Assembly: GCF_965662505.1 (NCBI RefSeq)
Contig: NZ_CBFIHX010000018.1
Coordinates: forward strand, 1-40,211
Direction: 5' to 3'
Length of the DNA stretch: 40,211 bases
Origin: Pseudomaricurvus sp965662505
GTDB lineage: Bacteria; Pseudomonadota; Gammaproteobacteria; Pseudomonadales; Cellvibrionaceae
Made by a program: the position numbers and the translations under genes. This document shows, piece by piece, positions 31,465 through 39,764 of the stretch. The notes under the pieces were generated by a model. The model made no database searches, was not told the DNA's origin, and worked only from the letters and a program-made list of their open reading frames with translations. Positions within the stretch are counted from its first letter, which is position 1. Each line of letters begins with the position of its first letter.

Positions 31465-32751
31465 TCAGCTAGTGGGAACCGTTCGTTTCTGGAACAGCTC
31501 TCTGAATACCGGATAGATATCACTGACTTCAACAATTTGCTGCATGGCAAACACGTCGCCATGGTTGGCTTGTACTTCCTGATACTCCCGCCACAGTGCC
31601 TGGTGGTCTCTGGGGGTGATTTCAATGTAGGAGTAATATTGCAGTTTGGGCAACAAGTCCTGCATCAAAATTCGCGAGCAGGTGGAAGAATCGTCGTTCC
31701 AGTTGTCGCCATCGGAGGCTTGGGCGCCGTAAACATTCCACTCAGACAGCGGGTAGCGTTCGTCGAGAATTTCTTTCATCAGTTTTAGCGCACTGGATAC
31801 GATGGTGCCACCGGTTTCACGTGAGTAGAAAAACTCCTGCTCATCCACTTCTTTGGCGCTGGTGTGGTGGCGGATGAACACCACTTCGGTGTGCTCGTAA
31901 TTCCGCTGTAAAAATAAGTACAGAAGAATGAAAAACCGCTTGGCAATGTCTTTTGTCGCCTGGTTCATTGATCCTGAAACGTCCATCAAACAAAACATCA
32001 CAGCCTTGGAGCGGGGCACCGGGTCTTTGACGTGCAAGTTGTACTTGAGATCGAAAGTGTCGAGCCAGGGAACCCGGTTGATACGATTGCGCAGAGCTTC
32101 AATTTCTTCTTGCAGCGCGGTGATGTGCAGGTGATTGCGCAGGGCCGGATCCAGCTTTTCTTCCTTCTCGAGTTCGGCTTCCAGTTCTTTCAGTTTTTTG
32201 CGCTTGCCGGACGTTAGGGCAATGCGTCGGGCGTTGGCCGAGCGCAGTGAGCGGACGATATTCAGTTGCCCCGGGTTGCCCTCGCTGGCGATGCCCGCAC
32301 GGCGCATTTTGAATTCTTCATTGCCGGCCAGTTGCCGCTTGACCAGATTAGGCAGTTCGAGATCCTCGAACATAAAGTCGAGAAACTCTTCCTGAGTGAT
32401 TTGAAAGACAAAGTCGTCAATACCTTCGCCCTGATCACTGGCGCCGGAACCCGAACCGGAACCGCCCTCACCACCGGGTGGGCGAGGGATACGGTCGCCG
32501 CGCACAAATTCCTTGTTGCCGGGCAGCACATTGCTGTTGCGTCCACCCTTGCCATGGTGAAAGATCGGCTCGCTGATGTCTTTGCTGGGGATGCTTATCT
32601 GCTCACCTTTATCAATATCGGTGATAGAGCGCTGTCCCACGGCATCGGAAACCGCTTTCTGAATGTGTTTGCGATAACGCCTCAAAAAGCGCTGTCGATT
32701 GACGGTGCTTTTGTTTTTGCTGTTGAGGCGTCGATCAATTATGTAGCTCAT
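31465..32751 (-). CDS. yeaH: YeaH/YhbH (DUF444) von Willebrand A-like protein
   Basis: A 428-residue protein co-occurring with PrkA kinases across bacteria. The N-terminus is basic (YIIDRRLNSKNKSTVNRQRF). A Gly/Ser-rich linker lies at about 90-108. The C-terminal VWA-like domain has the metal-ion-adhesion motif DVSGSM and the TGGTIVSSALKLM segment. In E. coli yeaGH is induced by nitrogen starvation and stationary phase. It is the middle gene of the operon, 102 bases downstream of prkA, and a strong stem-loop fills that gap. Confidence 0.94.
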   Translation of the reverse strand: MSYIIDRRLNSKNKSTVNRQRFLRRYRKHIQKAVSDAVGQRSITDIDKGEQISIPSKDISEPIFHHGKGGRNSNVLPGNKEFVRGDRIPRPPGGEGGSGSGSGASDQGEGIDDFVFQITQEEFLDFMFEDLELPNLVKRQLAGNEEFKMRRAGIASEGNPGQLNIVRSLRSANARRIALTSGKRKKLKELEAELEKEEKLDPALRNHLHITALQEEIEALRNRINRVPWLDTFDLKYNLHVKDPVPRSKAVMFCLMDVSGSMNQATKDIAKRFFILLYLFLQRNYEHTEVVFIRHHTSAKEVDEQEFFYSRETGGTIVSSALKLMKEILDERYPLSEWNVYGAQASDGDNWNDDSSTCSRILMQDLLPKLQYYSYIEITPRDHQALWREYQEVQANHGDVFAMQQIVEVSDIYPVFRELFQKRTVPTS

Positions 32752-32806
32752 GGCGGCCTCGCTGGTGTAGCTCGATGGTCTGGTTAGATGTCGTCAGTCA
32801 GTAAAT

Positions 32807-32843
32807 CGGTAGCAGGCCTGTGTATGAGCAGGGCCTGCTACCG
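32807..32843 (-). other. Strong stem-loop between prkA and yeaH
   Basis: A perfect 12-bp stem CGGTAGCAGGCC/GGCCTGCTACCG (32807-32818 with 32832-32843) with a 13-base loop. On the minus strand it begins ten bases after the prkA stop and has no T tract behind it. An mRNA-stabilising 3-prime structure giving higher prkA than yeaH levels is the likely role. Confidence 0.65.
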
Positions 32844-32852
32844 GATCGCGTG

Positions 32853-34775
32853 TTACTGAGATTTTCTGACGCGCAGATACCATTCTGATAGCAGGCGCAC
32901 CTGTTTCTCGGTATAACCGCGCTCCACCATGCGGGCGACAAAATCCTGATGTTTTTTCTTGTCGGACGCAGACGCTTTGGCGTTGAAAGAAATGACTGGC
33001 AGCAGGTCTTCAGTATTGGAGAACATTTTCTTCTCGATGACCGTACGCAGCTTTTCGTAGCTGTTCCATACCGGATTCATGCCATTGTTGTTGGCTCTGG
33101 CGCGTAAAACAAAGTTAACAATTTCGTTACGGAAATCTTTCGGATTGCTGATGCCTGCCGGTTTCTCGATTTTCTCCAGTTCTTCGTTGAGCGCCACCCG
33201 GTTAAGGATTTCACCGGTTTCGGGGTCGCGGAATTCCTGATCCTGAATCCAGAAGTCAGCGTAAGTGACATAGCGATCGAAGATGTTTTGACCGTACTCG
33301 GTGTAGGACTCCAGATACGCGGTCTGAATTTCCTTGCCGATGAACTCCACATAGCGTGGCGCCAAATGTTCCTTGATGAAAGTGAGGTATTTCTCCTGCA
33401 GCTCGGGCTGGTATTGTTCCTGTTCGATCTGCTGTTCCAGAACATACAGCAGGTGTACCGGGTTAGCGGCAATCTCTGTGGGATCGAAGTTGAACACCTT
33501 GGACAGGATCTTAAAGGCAAATCGTGTGGAAAGACCCGCCATGCCTTCATCAACACCGGCCGCGTCTCTATATTCCTGCAGAGATTTGGCTTTGGGGTCG
33601 GTGTCTTTCAGGTTTTCGCCGTCGTATATCCGCATTTTGGAGTAGAGATTGGAGTTCTCCGGCTCCTTGATTCTCGACAGAATGGAAAACTGCGCCAGCA
33701 TCTTCAGCGTATCCGGGGCGCAGGGGGCCGCCGCCAGTGAGCTGTGCTCCAGCAGTTTGTCGTAAATACGGACCTCTTCGGAAACGCGCAAACAATAAGG
33801 CACTTTGACGATATAGACCCGGTCTATGAAAGCCTCATTGTTTTTGTTGTTTTTAAACGTTTGCCATTCGGATTCGTTGGAGTGAGCCAGGATGATCCCT
33901 TCGAAGGGAATGGCCCCGAGACCTTCGGTACTGTTGTAGTTACCTTCCTGTGTGGCGGTCAGCAGTGGGTGCAAGACTTTAATGGGCGCCTTGAACATTT
34001 CCACAAATTCCATCAAACCCTGATTGGCGCGACACAGGCCACCGGAAAAGCTGTAGGCATCCGGGTCACTTTGAGGAAAGTCTTCCAGTTTGCGGATGTC
34101 TACCTTACCAACCAGTGAAGAAATGTCCTGATTGTTCTCATCGCCGGGCTCGGTTTTGGTGATGGCAATTTGGTCGAGAATTGAGGGGTAGACTTTAACC
34201 ACTTTGAACTGACTGATGTCACCATTGTATTCATGCAGACGCTTTACAGCCCAGGGCGACATAATGGATTTCATATAACGTCTGGGAATACCATAGTCTT
34301 CTTCGAGAATATGGCCGTCTTCCGCTTCGTCAAACAATGCCAGTGGCGATTCAAATACGGGGGAGCCCTTGATGCAGTAGATGGGTTGTTTTTCCATCAG
34401 AGCTTTCAGTTTTTCTGCGAGGGAGGATTTACCGCCGCCAACCGGTCCCAACAGGTAAAGGATTTGTTTCTTTTCTTCCAGCCCTTGAGCGGCGTGTTTG
34501 AAAAAAGACACAATTTGTTCGATGCACTCTTCCATGCCGTAGAAGTCGGTAAAGGCTTTGTACCGCTTGATGACTTTATTGGAAAAGATACGGCTGAGTC
34601 GGGGGTCTGTAGCGGTATCGATGACTTCCGGTTCGCCTATCGCCATTAGCATTCGTTCAGCCGCAGACGCGTAAACTCCGGGATCGGATTTACAGAGATC
34701 CAGATATTCCTGAATCGTCAGTTCTTCCTGTTGAGTGGCTTCGTAACGTTCACGATAGTGGTTGAAAATGCTCAT
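32853..34775 (-). CDS. yeaG: PrkA-family serine protein kinase (YeaG)
   Basis: A 640-residue AAA-fold Ser/Thr kinase (E. coli YeaG: 644) that acts in starvation and stress adaptation. The N-terminal PrkA AAA domain has Walker A GPVGGGKSS (about residues 107-115) and ILAHSNESEW further on. The C-terminal PrkA domain contains NFVLRARANNNGMNPVW and ends ERGYTEKQVRLLSEWYLRVRKS. ATG 34775 has AAAGGAG nine bases upstream. An in-frame extension to 34850 is rejected because it covers the predicted transcript start. It is first in the prkA-yeaH-spoVR operon. Confidence 0.95.
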   Translation of the reverse strand: MSIFNHYRERYEATQQEELTIQEYLDLCKSDPGVYASAAERMLMAIGEPEVIDTATDPRLSRIFSNKVIKRYKAFTDFYGMEECIEQIVSFFKHAAQGLEEKKQILYLLGPVGGGKSSLAEKLKALMEKQPIYCIKGSPVFESPLALFDEAEDGHILEEDYGIPRRYMKSIMSPWAVKRLHEYNGDISQFKVVKVYPSILDQIAITKTEPGDENNQDISSLVGKVDIRKLEDFPQSDPDAYSFSGGLCRANQGLMEFVEMFKAPIKVLHPLLTATQEGNYNSTEGLGAIPFEGIILAHSNESEWQTFKNNKNNEAFIDRVYIVKVPYCLRVSEEVRIYDKLLEHSSLAAAPCAPDTLKMLAQFSILSRIKEPENSNLYSKMRIYDGENLKDTDPKAKSLQEYRDAAGVDEGMAGLSTRFAFKILSKVFNFDPTEIAANPVHLLYVLEQQIEQEQYQPELQEKYLTFIKEHLAPRYVEFIGKEIQTAYLESYTEYGQNIFDRYVTYADFWIQDQEFRDPETGEILNRVALNEELEKIEKPAGISNPKDFRNEIVNFVLRARANNNGMNPVWNSYEKLRTVIEKKMFSNTEDLLPVISFNAKASASDKKKHQDFVARMVERGYTEKQVRLLSEWYLRVRKSQ

Positions 34776-34851
34776 GGCTAAATCTCCTTTGACGGGAGGC
34801 CTAAAGGTTAGACCGTGGGAAGGTAACAATATTCCCTCGATATAGGCCAAG

Positions 34852-34881
34852 CGTATATAACGTTATACCTCTTCGTGTAAA
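34852..34881 (-). promoter_or_regulatory. Putative prkA promoter overlapping a palindrome
   Basis: On the minus strand TTTACA (34881-34876), an 18-base spacer and TATACG (34857-34852). The perfect 12-bp palindrome TATAACGTTATA (34856-34867) covers the end of the spacer and the start of the -10, so a repressor site is plausible. The start would be near 34845, giving a leader of about 70 bases. Confidence 0.45.
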
Positions 34882-35116
34882 AACTGTTATTCCCTACTTG
34901 AAGCATAGTCGGAAAAATCAAAGTGTTAGCCAGAACTGTAAATTTTTTCTGTAAATATTTGTGTTTTTGCGAAGTCGTGGCCTGTGTCTGTTTTTGCTCC
35001 CATGCCTGTGGGATAATCGCCGAATCGATTTTTTGCTGGTCTGAATAATGTAAAGCTAAAACGTAAAAGCTGTACACCGCCGATCGGGAATCGGGCTAAA
35101 GTGTCTGATGTCATAA

Positions 35117-35130
35117 GATCGTATACGATC
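35117..35130. promoter_or_regulatory. 14-bp perfect palindrome upstream of galE
   Basis: GATCGTATACGATC reads the same on both strands and lies about 100 bases before the galE start codon. It could be an operator for galE. No promoter of good match was identified next to it. Confidence 0.45.
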
Positions 35131-35227
35131 GGTGGTGGAACCGGATTGCAAATATCAAAACGGCAACCCAACATAGCGCACTTTGAAGTTGGGTGGTAGT
35201 GAAAATACCAGGAGGGTGGTAAAAATA

Positions 35228-36280
35228 ATGAGCGATCAGGTTGATACAAGCGGAGTAAAAAACAGTCGTGTACTGGTAACCGGTGGGGCGGGTTACATTG
35301 GCAGTCACACCTGCATAGAGCTGGTCGCAGCGGGCTACGAACCTATCATTGTGGATAACTTTTCCAACAGCAAGCCAAAAGCAGTTGAGAGGTTGTGCCG
35401 CATTATAGGGCGTGAACTTACCGTGATCGAAGCGGACGTTAATGATCGCGAAGTCATGGCGCAAATATTCCAGAAGTATTCTGTTTCGGCAGTGCTGCAC
35501 TTTGCCGGTTTTAAGGCGGTGGGTGAGTCCTGTGAGTTGCCGTTAAAGTATTACCACAACAACGTATCGGGCACGGTGGCACTGTGTGAAGCGATGGAGT
35601 CGGCAGCGGTTTATAACCTGATTTTTAGTTCATCGGCCACGGTCTATGGTGATCCCGCTAGTGTGCCCATCGATGAAGCCTTCCCTATTTCTGCGACCAA
35701 TCCATACGGTCGCAGCAAGCTGATGGTGGAAGAAATGATGCGGGATGTCTGTCGTGCTGCGGACAGTCCCTGGCGTGTCAGTTTGTTGCGCTACTTCAAT
35801 CCGGTAGGGGCTCATGAAAGCGGTTTGATTGGCGAAGATCCTCAGGGTATACCCAACAATCTGTTGCCTTATGTGGCTCAGGTGGCTGTGGGTAAATTGG
35901 CGCAACTGAGTGTTTTTGGCGATGACTATCCCACTGCGGATGGCACCGGAGTACGGGATTACATCCATGTGGTAGATCTGGCCAGAGGCCATGTGAAAGC
36001 GCTGGGTTTCCTGCTGAGTGCCGAAGAGGGCTGTTATACCCACAACCTTGGGACGGGTCAGGGCTACAGTGTGCTGGATATTATTAAGGCGTTTGAGCAG
36101 GCGTCTGGCAAATCCGTGCCTTATCAAATTCAGCCTCGCCGCTCGGGTGATGTGGCGGAATGTTTTGCCGATCCGCGCAAGGCCCGGGAGGAATTGGATT
36201 GGCAGGCCGAATTTGGTGTGCAGCGTATGATGGAAGACACCTGGCGCTGGCAGTCTGGTAACCCCAATGGTTTTGAGTGA
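35228..36280 (+). CDS. galE: UDP-glucose 4-epimerase
   Basis: NAD-dependent extended SDR interconverting UDP-glucose and UDP-galactose for polysaccharide synthesis. 350 residues, with the Rossmann motif VTGGAGYIGSHTCIEL, HFAGFKAVGES, the Ser of FSSSATVYG, the catalytic YGRSK (Tyr and Lys), and the substrate region RYFNPVGAH and GVRDYIHVVDLA. About 12 extra residues precede the Rossmann fold. ATG 35228 has AGGAGG (35210-35215) 12 bases upstream. It could also accept UDP-GlcNAc; the sequence does not decide. Monocistronic and convergent with the acyl-CoA synthetase gene. Confidence 0.95.
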   Translation: MSDQVDTSGVKNSRVLVTGGAGYIGSHTCIELVAAGYEPIIVDNFSNSKPKAVERLCRIIGRELTVIEADVNDREVMAQIFQKYSVSAVLHFAGFKAVGESCELPLKYYHNNVSGTVALCEAMESAAVYNLIFSSSATVYGDPASVPIDEAFPISATNPYGRSKLMVEEMMRDVCRAADSPWRVSLLRYFNPVGAHESGLIGEDPQGIPNNLLPYVAQVAVGKLAQLSVFGDDYPTADGTGVRDYIHVVDLARGHVKALGFLLSAEEGCYTHNLGTGQGYSVLDIIKAFEQASGKSVPYQIQPRRSGDVAECFADPRKAREELDWQAEFGVQRMMEDTWRWQSGNPNGFE

Positions 36281-36304
36281 GTGCCTTGGTGCTCGCTTGA
36301 TGAA

Positions 36305-36332
36305 CTTCCTGCTTCCTGCTTCCTGCTTACTG
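36305..36332. repeat. Tandem heptamer CTTCCTG, three copies plus one variant
   Basis: Exact copies at 36305-36311, 36312-36318 and 36319-36325 are followed by CTTACTG (36326-36332). The last unit covers the stop codon of the acyl-CoA synthetase gene on the minus strand. This is the kind of array that changes copy number by slippage. Confidence 0.8.
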
Positions 36333-37973
36333 AATTTCCTGCTCCCCTATCACCGGCTGGGGCAGCTGGGAAAGTAAGTACTTGCTGTAACGTTCTTCCA
36401 GCTTATTGCGTTTGATCTTCAGCGTGGGTGTGAGCATGTCATTTTCTATCGTCCAGGGCTCGTCGCTGACGATGATGTGATCCAGCCGCTGATGAGACTC
36501 CAGGTCGGCGTTGACGTTCTCAAGGGTGGTTTGCAATTGCGTGCGGGTGGTGTCGGACAGCCCGCGGGCCTGTTCGCTGAGCACTACGATAGCCAGGGGC
36601 TGCTTGCGTCCCGATCCCAACACGCAGACCTGTTCAATGTCCGAGTTGCGCGACAGCAGGCTTTCAATGGGGGCCGGTGACACATATTTGCCCTTGGCCG
36701 TTTTGAACTGCTCTTTGACCCGCCCGACAATACTCCAGGTGCCGTTGCTGTCGGTTCTGGCTTTGTCTCCGGTATGGAACCAGCCGTCGGTAAATGCTTC
36801 AGCGGTGGCCTCCGGGTTTTTGTAATACTCCTTAAACACGGCATCTCCCCGAATGAGCACTTCCCCCTCTTCGGACAACTTCATTTCCACGCAGGGTACA
36901 GGGGCGCCAATGGTGCCCAGCCGGTCAGGCTGAAAGGGGTTGTTGCCGCACGACAGTCCAGATGTCTCAGTCATCCCCCAGCCTTCGGAAATGTTGATGC
37001 CCAGTCGCGCATACCATTCCAGGGTGCTGGGGGAAATAGGCGCGGAGCCGGAGCCGTACATTCGAGCCTTGCCAAAACCCAGTTCATGACGAATTTTGCG
37101 AGCGACAAAGCGCCCAAGCAAAGGGATCTTCAACAGTGTCTGCAGTTTCTTGTCGGGGATTTTGGCCAGGATTTGGGCCTGAAACTTGGTCCAGAGACGC
37201 GGCACCGAGATGAAAATAGTCGGTTCTGCGTGGCGAACATCGTCGATAAAGGTATCCAGCGACTCCACAAAGAAAATTTCCAGCGAGATATAGAGCGACA
37301 CCAGTTCCACGACACAGCGCTCGGTGATGTGAGCCAGAGGCAGATAGGACATGCAGCGCTCTTCATCCGTGCGAGGCTGGATATGGGCGGCCTCGTAGCT
37401 GGACGACGCCACATTGAGATAACTCAGCACCACACCTTTGGGCTGTCCGGTGCTGCCGGACGTGTAGACCAGAGTGAAGGTGTCCTCAGGGAGTGGACGG
37501 TGAACCTCCAGCAGTGGCTCGTATTCATCCAGCCATTGATTGAATTCAACGTGGCCGCGAATCGTCGGGTAAGGGTAGGTGATGATCAGGATACTGTCGT
37601 CAAACGCTTGTTCGGCGGCTTTGGTGTCATCCAGTTTGCCGACAAAGACGGCTCTGGCACCGCTGTGATTCATCACGTGTTGTATGGTGCTGAGGCCGGC
37701 GGTGGCGTAAATGGGCACGCTGATCATACCTGCCATCATGATGGCCAGATCGGTGATAAACCATTCGGCGCTGTTTTTGGCCAGAATGGCGATACGGTCC
37801 CCTGGGCTGTATCCCTGAGTCAGCAACGCTGTCGCAATAATCCTTGCCTGATTGTCCACCTCGGCCCAGGTGAGGGTGTGCCACTGGCGGTTTACGGGTT
37901 GGTGCAAATAGGGCTTGTCGGGGTGGGCTGCGACATTGGCGGCCAGCTGATCCAGGGGGAGCGTGTAGTTCAT
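36327..37973 (-). CDS. AMP-binding long-chain fatty-acid-CoA ligase-like protein
   Basis: A 548-residue adenylate-forming enzyme that activates a carboxylic acid, most likely a long-chain fatty acid, with ATP and CoA. Visible motifs are the P-loop LVYTSGSTGQPKG (about residue 168-180), MSYLPLAHITER, YGSGSAPISPSTLEW, GWGMTETSG, DGWFHTGDKA and the hinge GRVKEQFKTAKGKYVSPAPIE. The pattern with LPLAHITER and a KGKYVxPxxIE hinge is of the long-chain acyl-CoA synthetase (AMP-dependent FadD/FAA-like) type. No neighbouring fatty-acid genes are present. ATG 37973 has AGAAGAG directly upstream. Confidence 0.88.
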   Translation of the reverse strand: MNYTLPLDQLAANVAAHPDKPYLHQPVNRQWHTLTWAEVDNQARIIATALLTQGYSPGDRIAILAKNSAEWFITDLAIMMAGMISVPIYATAGLSTIQHVMNHSGARAVFVGKLDDTKAAEQAFDDSILIITYPYPTIRGHVEFNQWLDEYEPLLEVHRPLPEDTFTLVYTSGSTGQPKGVVLSYLNVASSSYEAAHIQPRTDEERCMSYLPLAHITERCVVELVSLYISLEIFFVESLDTFIDDVRHAEPTIFISVPRLWTKFQAQILAKIPDKKLQTLLKIPLLGRFVARKIRHELGFGKARMYGSGSAPISPSTLEWYARLGINISEGWGMTETSGLSCGNNPFQPDRLGTIGAPVPCVEMKLSEEGEVLIRGDAVFKEYYKNPEATAEAFTDGWFHTGDKARTDSNGTWSIVGRVKEQFKTAKGKYVSPAPIESLLSRNSDIEQVCVLGSGRKQPLAIVVLSEQARGLSDTTRTQLQTTLENVNADLESHQRLDHIIVSDEPWTIENDMLTPTLKIKRNKLEERYSKYLLSQLPQPVIGEQEIQ

Positions 37974-38228
37974 CTCTTCTCTGCTTGTCGTTATGTTGTA
38001 TTCGAGGATGAGGTGGGACTGACCTGTGCGTTGCCAGTCACGACTTAAATATAGGTTCTCACGAGTATGTAGTATAGAAGAATAAACAGCGCCACCTCAG
38101 AAAGCTAAACGGCGGGTCAGATATGCCCGAGGTTGCCTGAGCGCTCGGGCGACCGCCGATAAGCTGCAATGAAGGCAGCAATGATTGATTTTTATACAAT
38201 TCGGGCTGGGGTTTGGTCATGCTTCGGG
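37974..38228. other. Divergent region between the acyl-CoA ligase and rimO genes
   Basis: About 255 bases without a gene. A perfect 7-bp hairpin (38125-38131 with 38144-38150) is present without a T run. On the minus strand a TATACT element lies near 38075, but no good -35 accompanies it. Confidence 0.5.
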
Positions 38229-38234
38229 TATAAT
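38229..38234 (+). promoter_or_regulatory. Consensus -10 element upstream of rimO
   Basis: A perfect TATAAT followed by a GC-rich stretch. No recognisable -35 lies at 16-18 bases upstream. A start near 38241 would exclude the in-frame ATG codons at 38169 and 38181 as rimO starts. Confidence 0.5.
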
Positions 38235-38285
38235 CCGCGGCCTATACAAGCACTCGTAACAAATACCCGTGATATTGAGACGTAC

Positions 38286-39713
38286 ATGACAGTAGAAAGC
38301 TTCGACCCCAAACAGATTGCCGATTCGCAGACCACCACACTGGATGCGCCTGCCAGAATCCTGGAAGGGCAGCCAATGAGCGCGAGCGCGTCCGGCTCAA
38401 AGGTGGGATTCGTCAGTCTGGGCTGTCCCAAAGCATTGGTCGATTCGGAGCGTATGCTCACCAAGCTGCGGTTGGACGGTTACGAAGTCGTGCCCAGCTA
38501 TGAAGACGCGGATGTGGTCGTGGTCAACACCTGTGGTTTTATCGACAGCGCCAAGCAGGAGTCTATGGACGCCATCGGTGAGGCCATGCGCGAAAACGGC
38601 AAGGTCATTGTCACCGGTTGCATGGGCAAAGGCAGCGATGCGGAAGCCATTAAAGCGGCCAATCCCGGTGTGATCAGTGTCAGTGGGCCGGCGGATTACG
38701 ATCAGGTTATGGACTCGGTTCATAAGATCATCCCGCCAACTCCGGAACAGCACAATCCGCTGGTTGATCTGGTGCCGCCGCAGGGAGTGAAGCTGACGCC
38801 CACCCATTATTCCTATTTAAAGATTTCCGAAGGTTGTAACCACCGTTGCAGCTTCTGCATCATTCCCGCCATGCGCGGTGATCTGGTCAGCCGTCCGCTG
38901 ACTGATGTGGTGACCGAAGCGAAAAAACTGGTGGCCAATGGCACTCAGGAATTGCTGGTGATTTCCCAGGACACCAGCGCCTACGGTATTGATGTGAAAT
39001 TCAAGCTGGATTTGACGGAAGGGCGGGAAACCCGCATGCAGGATCTGGCGGTAGCTCTGGGAGAACTGGGCGTCTGGGTGCGCATGCACTATGTTTACCC
39101 GTATCCGCATGTGGATAAAATGATTCCGCTGATGGCCGAGGGCAAAATTCTGCCCTATCTGGATATCCCGTTTCAGCACGCCAGCCCGCGTATTTTGAAA
39201 TTGATGAAGCGTCCGGCGCACAGCGAGAAAGTCTTGGGCCGGATTAAAAAGTGGCGTGAGATCTGCCCCGATTTGGCGATTCGTTCCACGTTTATTGTGG
39301 GCTTCCCGGGCGAGACTGAAGAGGAGTTCCAGATGCTGCTGGATTTCCTCGAAGAGGCTCAACTGGACCGGGTAGGCTGCTTTAAATATTCGCCGGTGGA
39401 TGGCGCCACGGCCAACGATTTGCCAGATCATGTACCGGAAGAGATTCAGCAGGAGCGTTGGGAGCGGTTTATGGAAACCCAGCAACGCATCAGCACGGCG
39501 CGTCTGCAGCAGAAAATTGGTCGCACCCTGGAAGTTCTGATTGTTGATGTCGACGAAGAGGGTGCACTGGGTAGAACCTATGCCGACGCTCCGGAAATCG
39601 ACGGTGTGGTTTATCTGAATGAAGAGTTTGATGTGAACGTTGGCGATCGCGTCGAGGTCATCATTGAGCATGCCGACGAATACGACTTGTGGGGTTCTGT
39701 CGTTCGCCCATAA
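38286..39713 (+). CDS. rimO: Ribosomal protein S12 methylthiotransferase RimO
   Basis: Radical SAM enzyme that methylthiolates an Asp of ribosomal protein S12. The UPF0004 domain begins KVGFVSLGCPKALVDSERML, with further cluster Cys in NTCGFID and VTGCMG. The radical SAM motif is CNHRCSFC (within ISEGCNHRCSFCIIPAMRGD). The TRAM domain closes the protein with the family end EHADEYDLWGSVV. From ATG 38286 the protein has 475 residues, 30 more than from the in-frame ATG 38376, which has a better ribosome site (GGAAGGG) and matches E. coli RimO length. The start is therefore uncertain. The TatD-like gene follows by 51 bases. Confidence 0.94.
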   Translation: MTVESFDPKQIADSQTTTLDAPARILEGQPMSASASGSKVGFVSLGCPKALVDSERMLTKLRLDGYEVVPSYEDADVVVVNTCGFIDSAKQESMDAIGEAMRENGKVIVTGCMGKGSDAEAIKAANPGVISVSGPADYDQVMDSVHKIIPPTPEQHNPLVDLVPPQGVKLTPTHYSYLKISEGCNHRCSFCIIPAMRGDLVSRPLTDVVTEAKKLVANGTQELLVISQDTSAYGIDVKFKLDLTEGRETRMQDLAVALGELGVWVRMHYVYPYPHVDKMIPLMAEGKILPYLDIPFQHASPRILKLMKRPAHSEKVLGRIKKWREICPDLAIRSTFIVGFPGETEEEFQMLLDFLEEAQLDRVGCFKYSPVDGATANDLPDHVPEEIQQERWERFMETQQRISTARLQQKIGRTLEVLIVDVDEEGALGRTYADAPEIDGVVYLNEEFDVNVGDRVEVIIEHADEYDLWGSVVRP

Positions 39714-39764
39714 TGCGTCCATCGCCGCGTCTACTGCGGCACCCAAAAACGGCGAGGTGTAGCG

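Larger units (their letters stand above)
34776..35227. other. Divergent prkA-galE intergenic region
   Basis: A 452-base AT-rich stretch without a supported gene. It contains the predicted prkA promoter with an embedded palindrome, a GTTAGAC motif in the prkA leader (34807-34813), a 14-bp palindrome (35117-35130) and a 7-bp hairpin (35166-35172 with 35188-35194) just before galE. I did not find a sigma-54 element. Confidence 0.6.

Noticed and set aside
34776..35100. Sigma-54 promoter for prkA
   Set aside because: I looked for the GG/GC elements in both orientations, since E. coli yeaG is nitrogen-controlled, and found no acceptable match.
36774..38048. Plus-strand open frame of 424 codons
   Set aside because: It is antisense to the acyl-CoA ligase, whose adenylation motifs are clear; no ribosome site or motif supports the plus frame.
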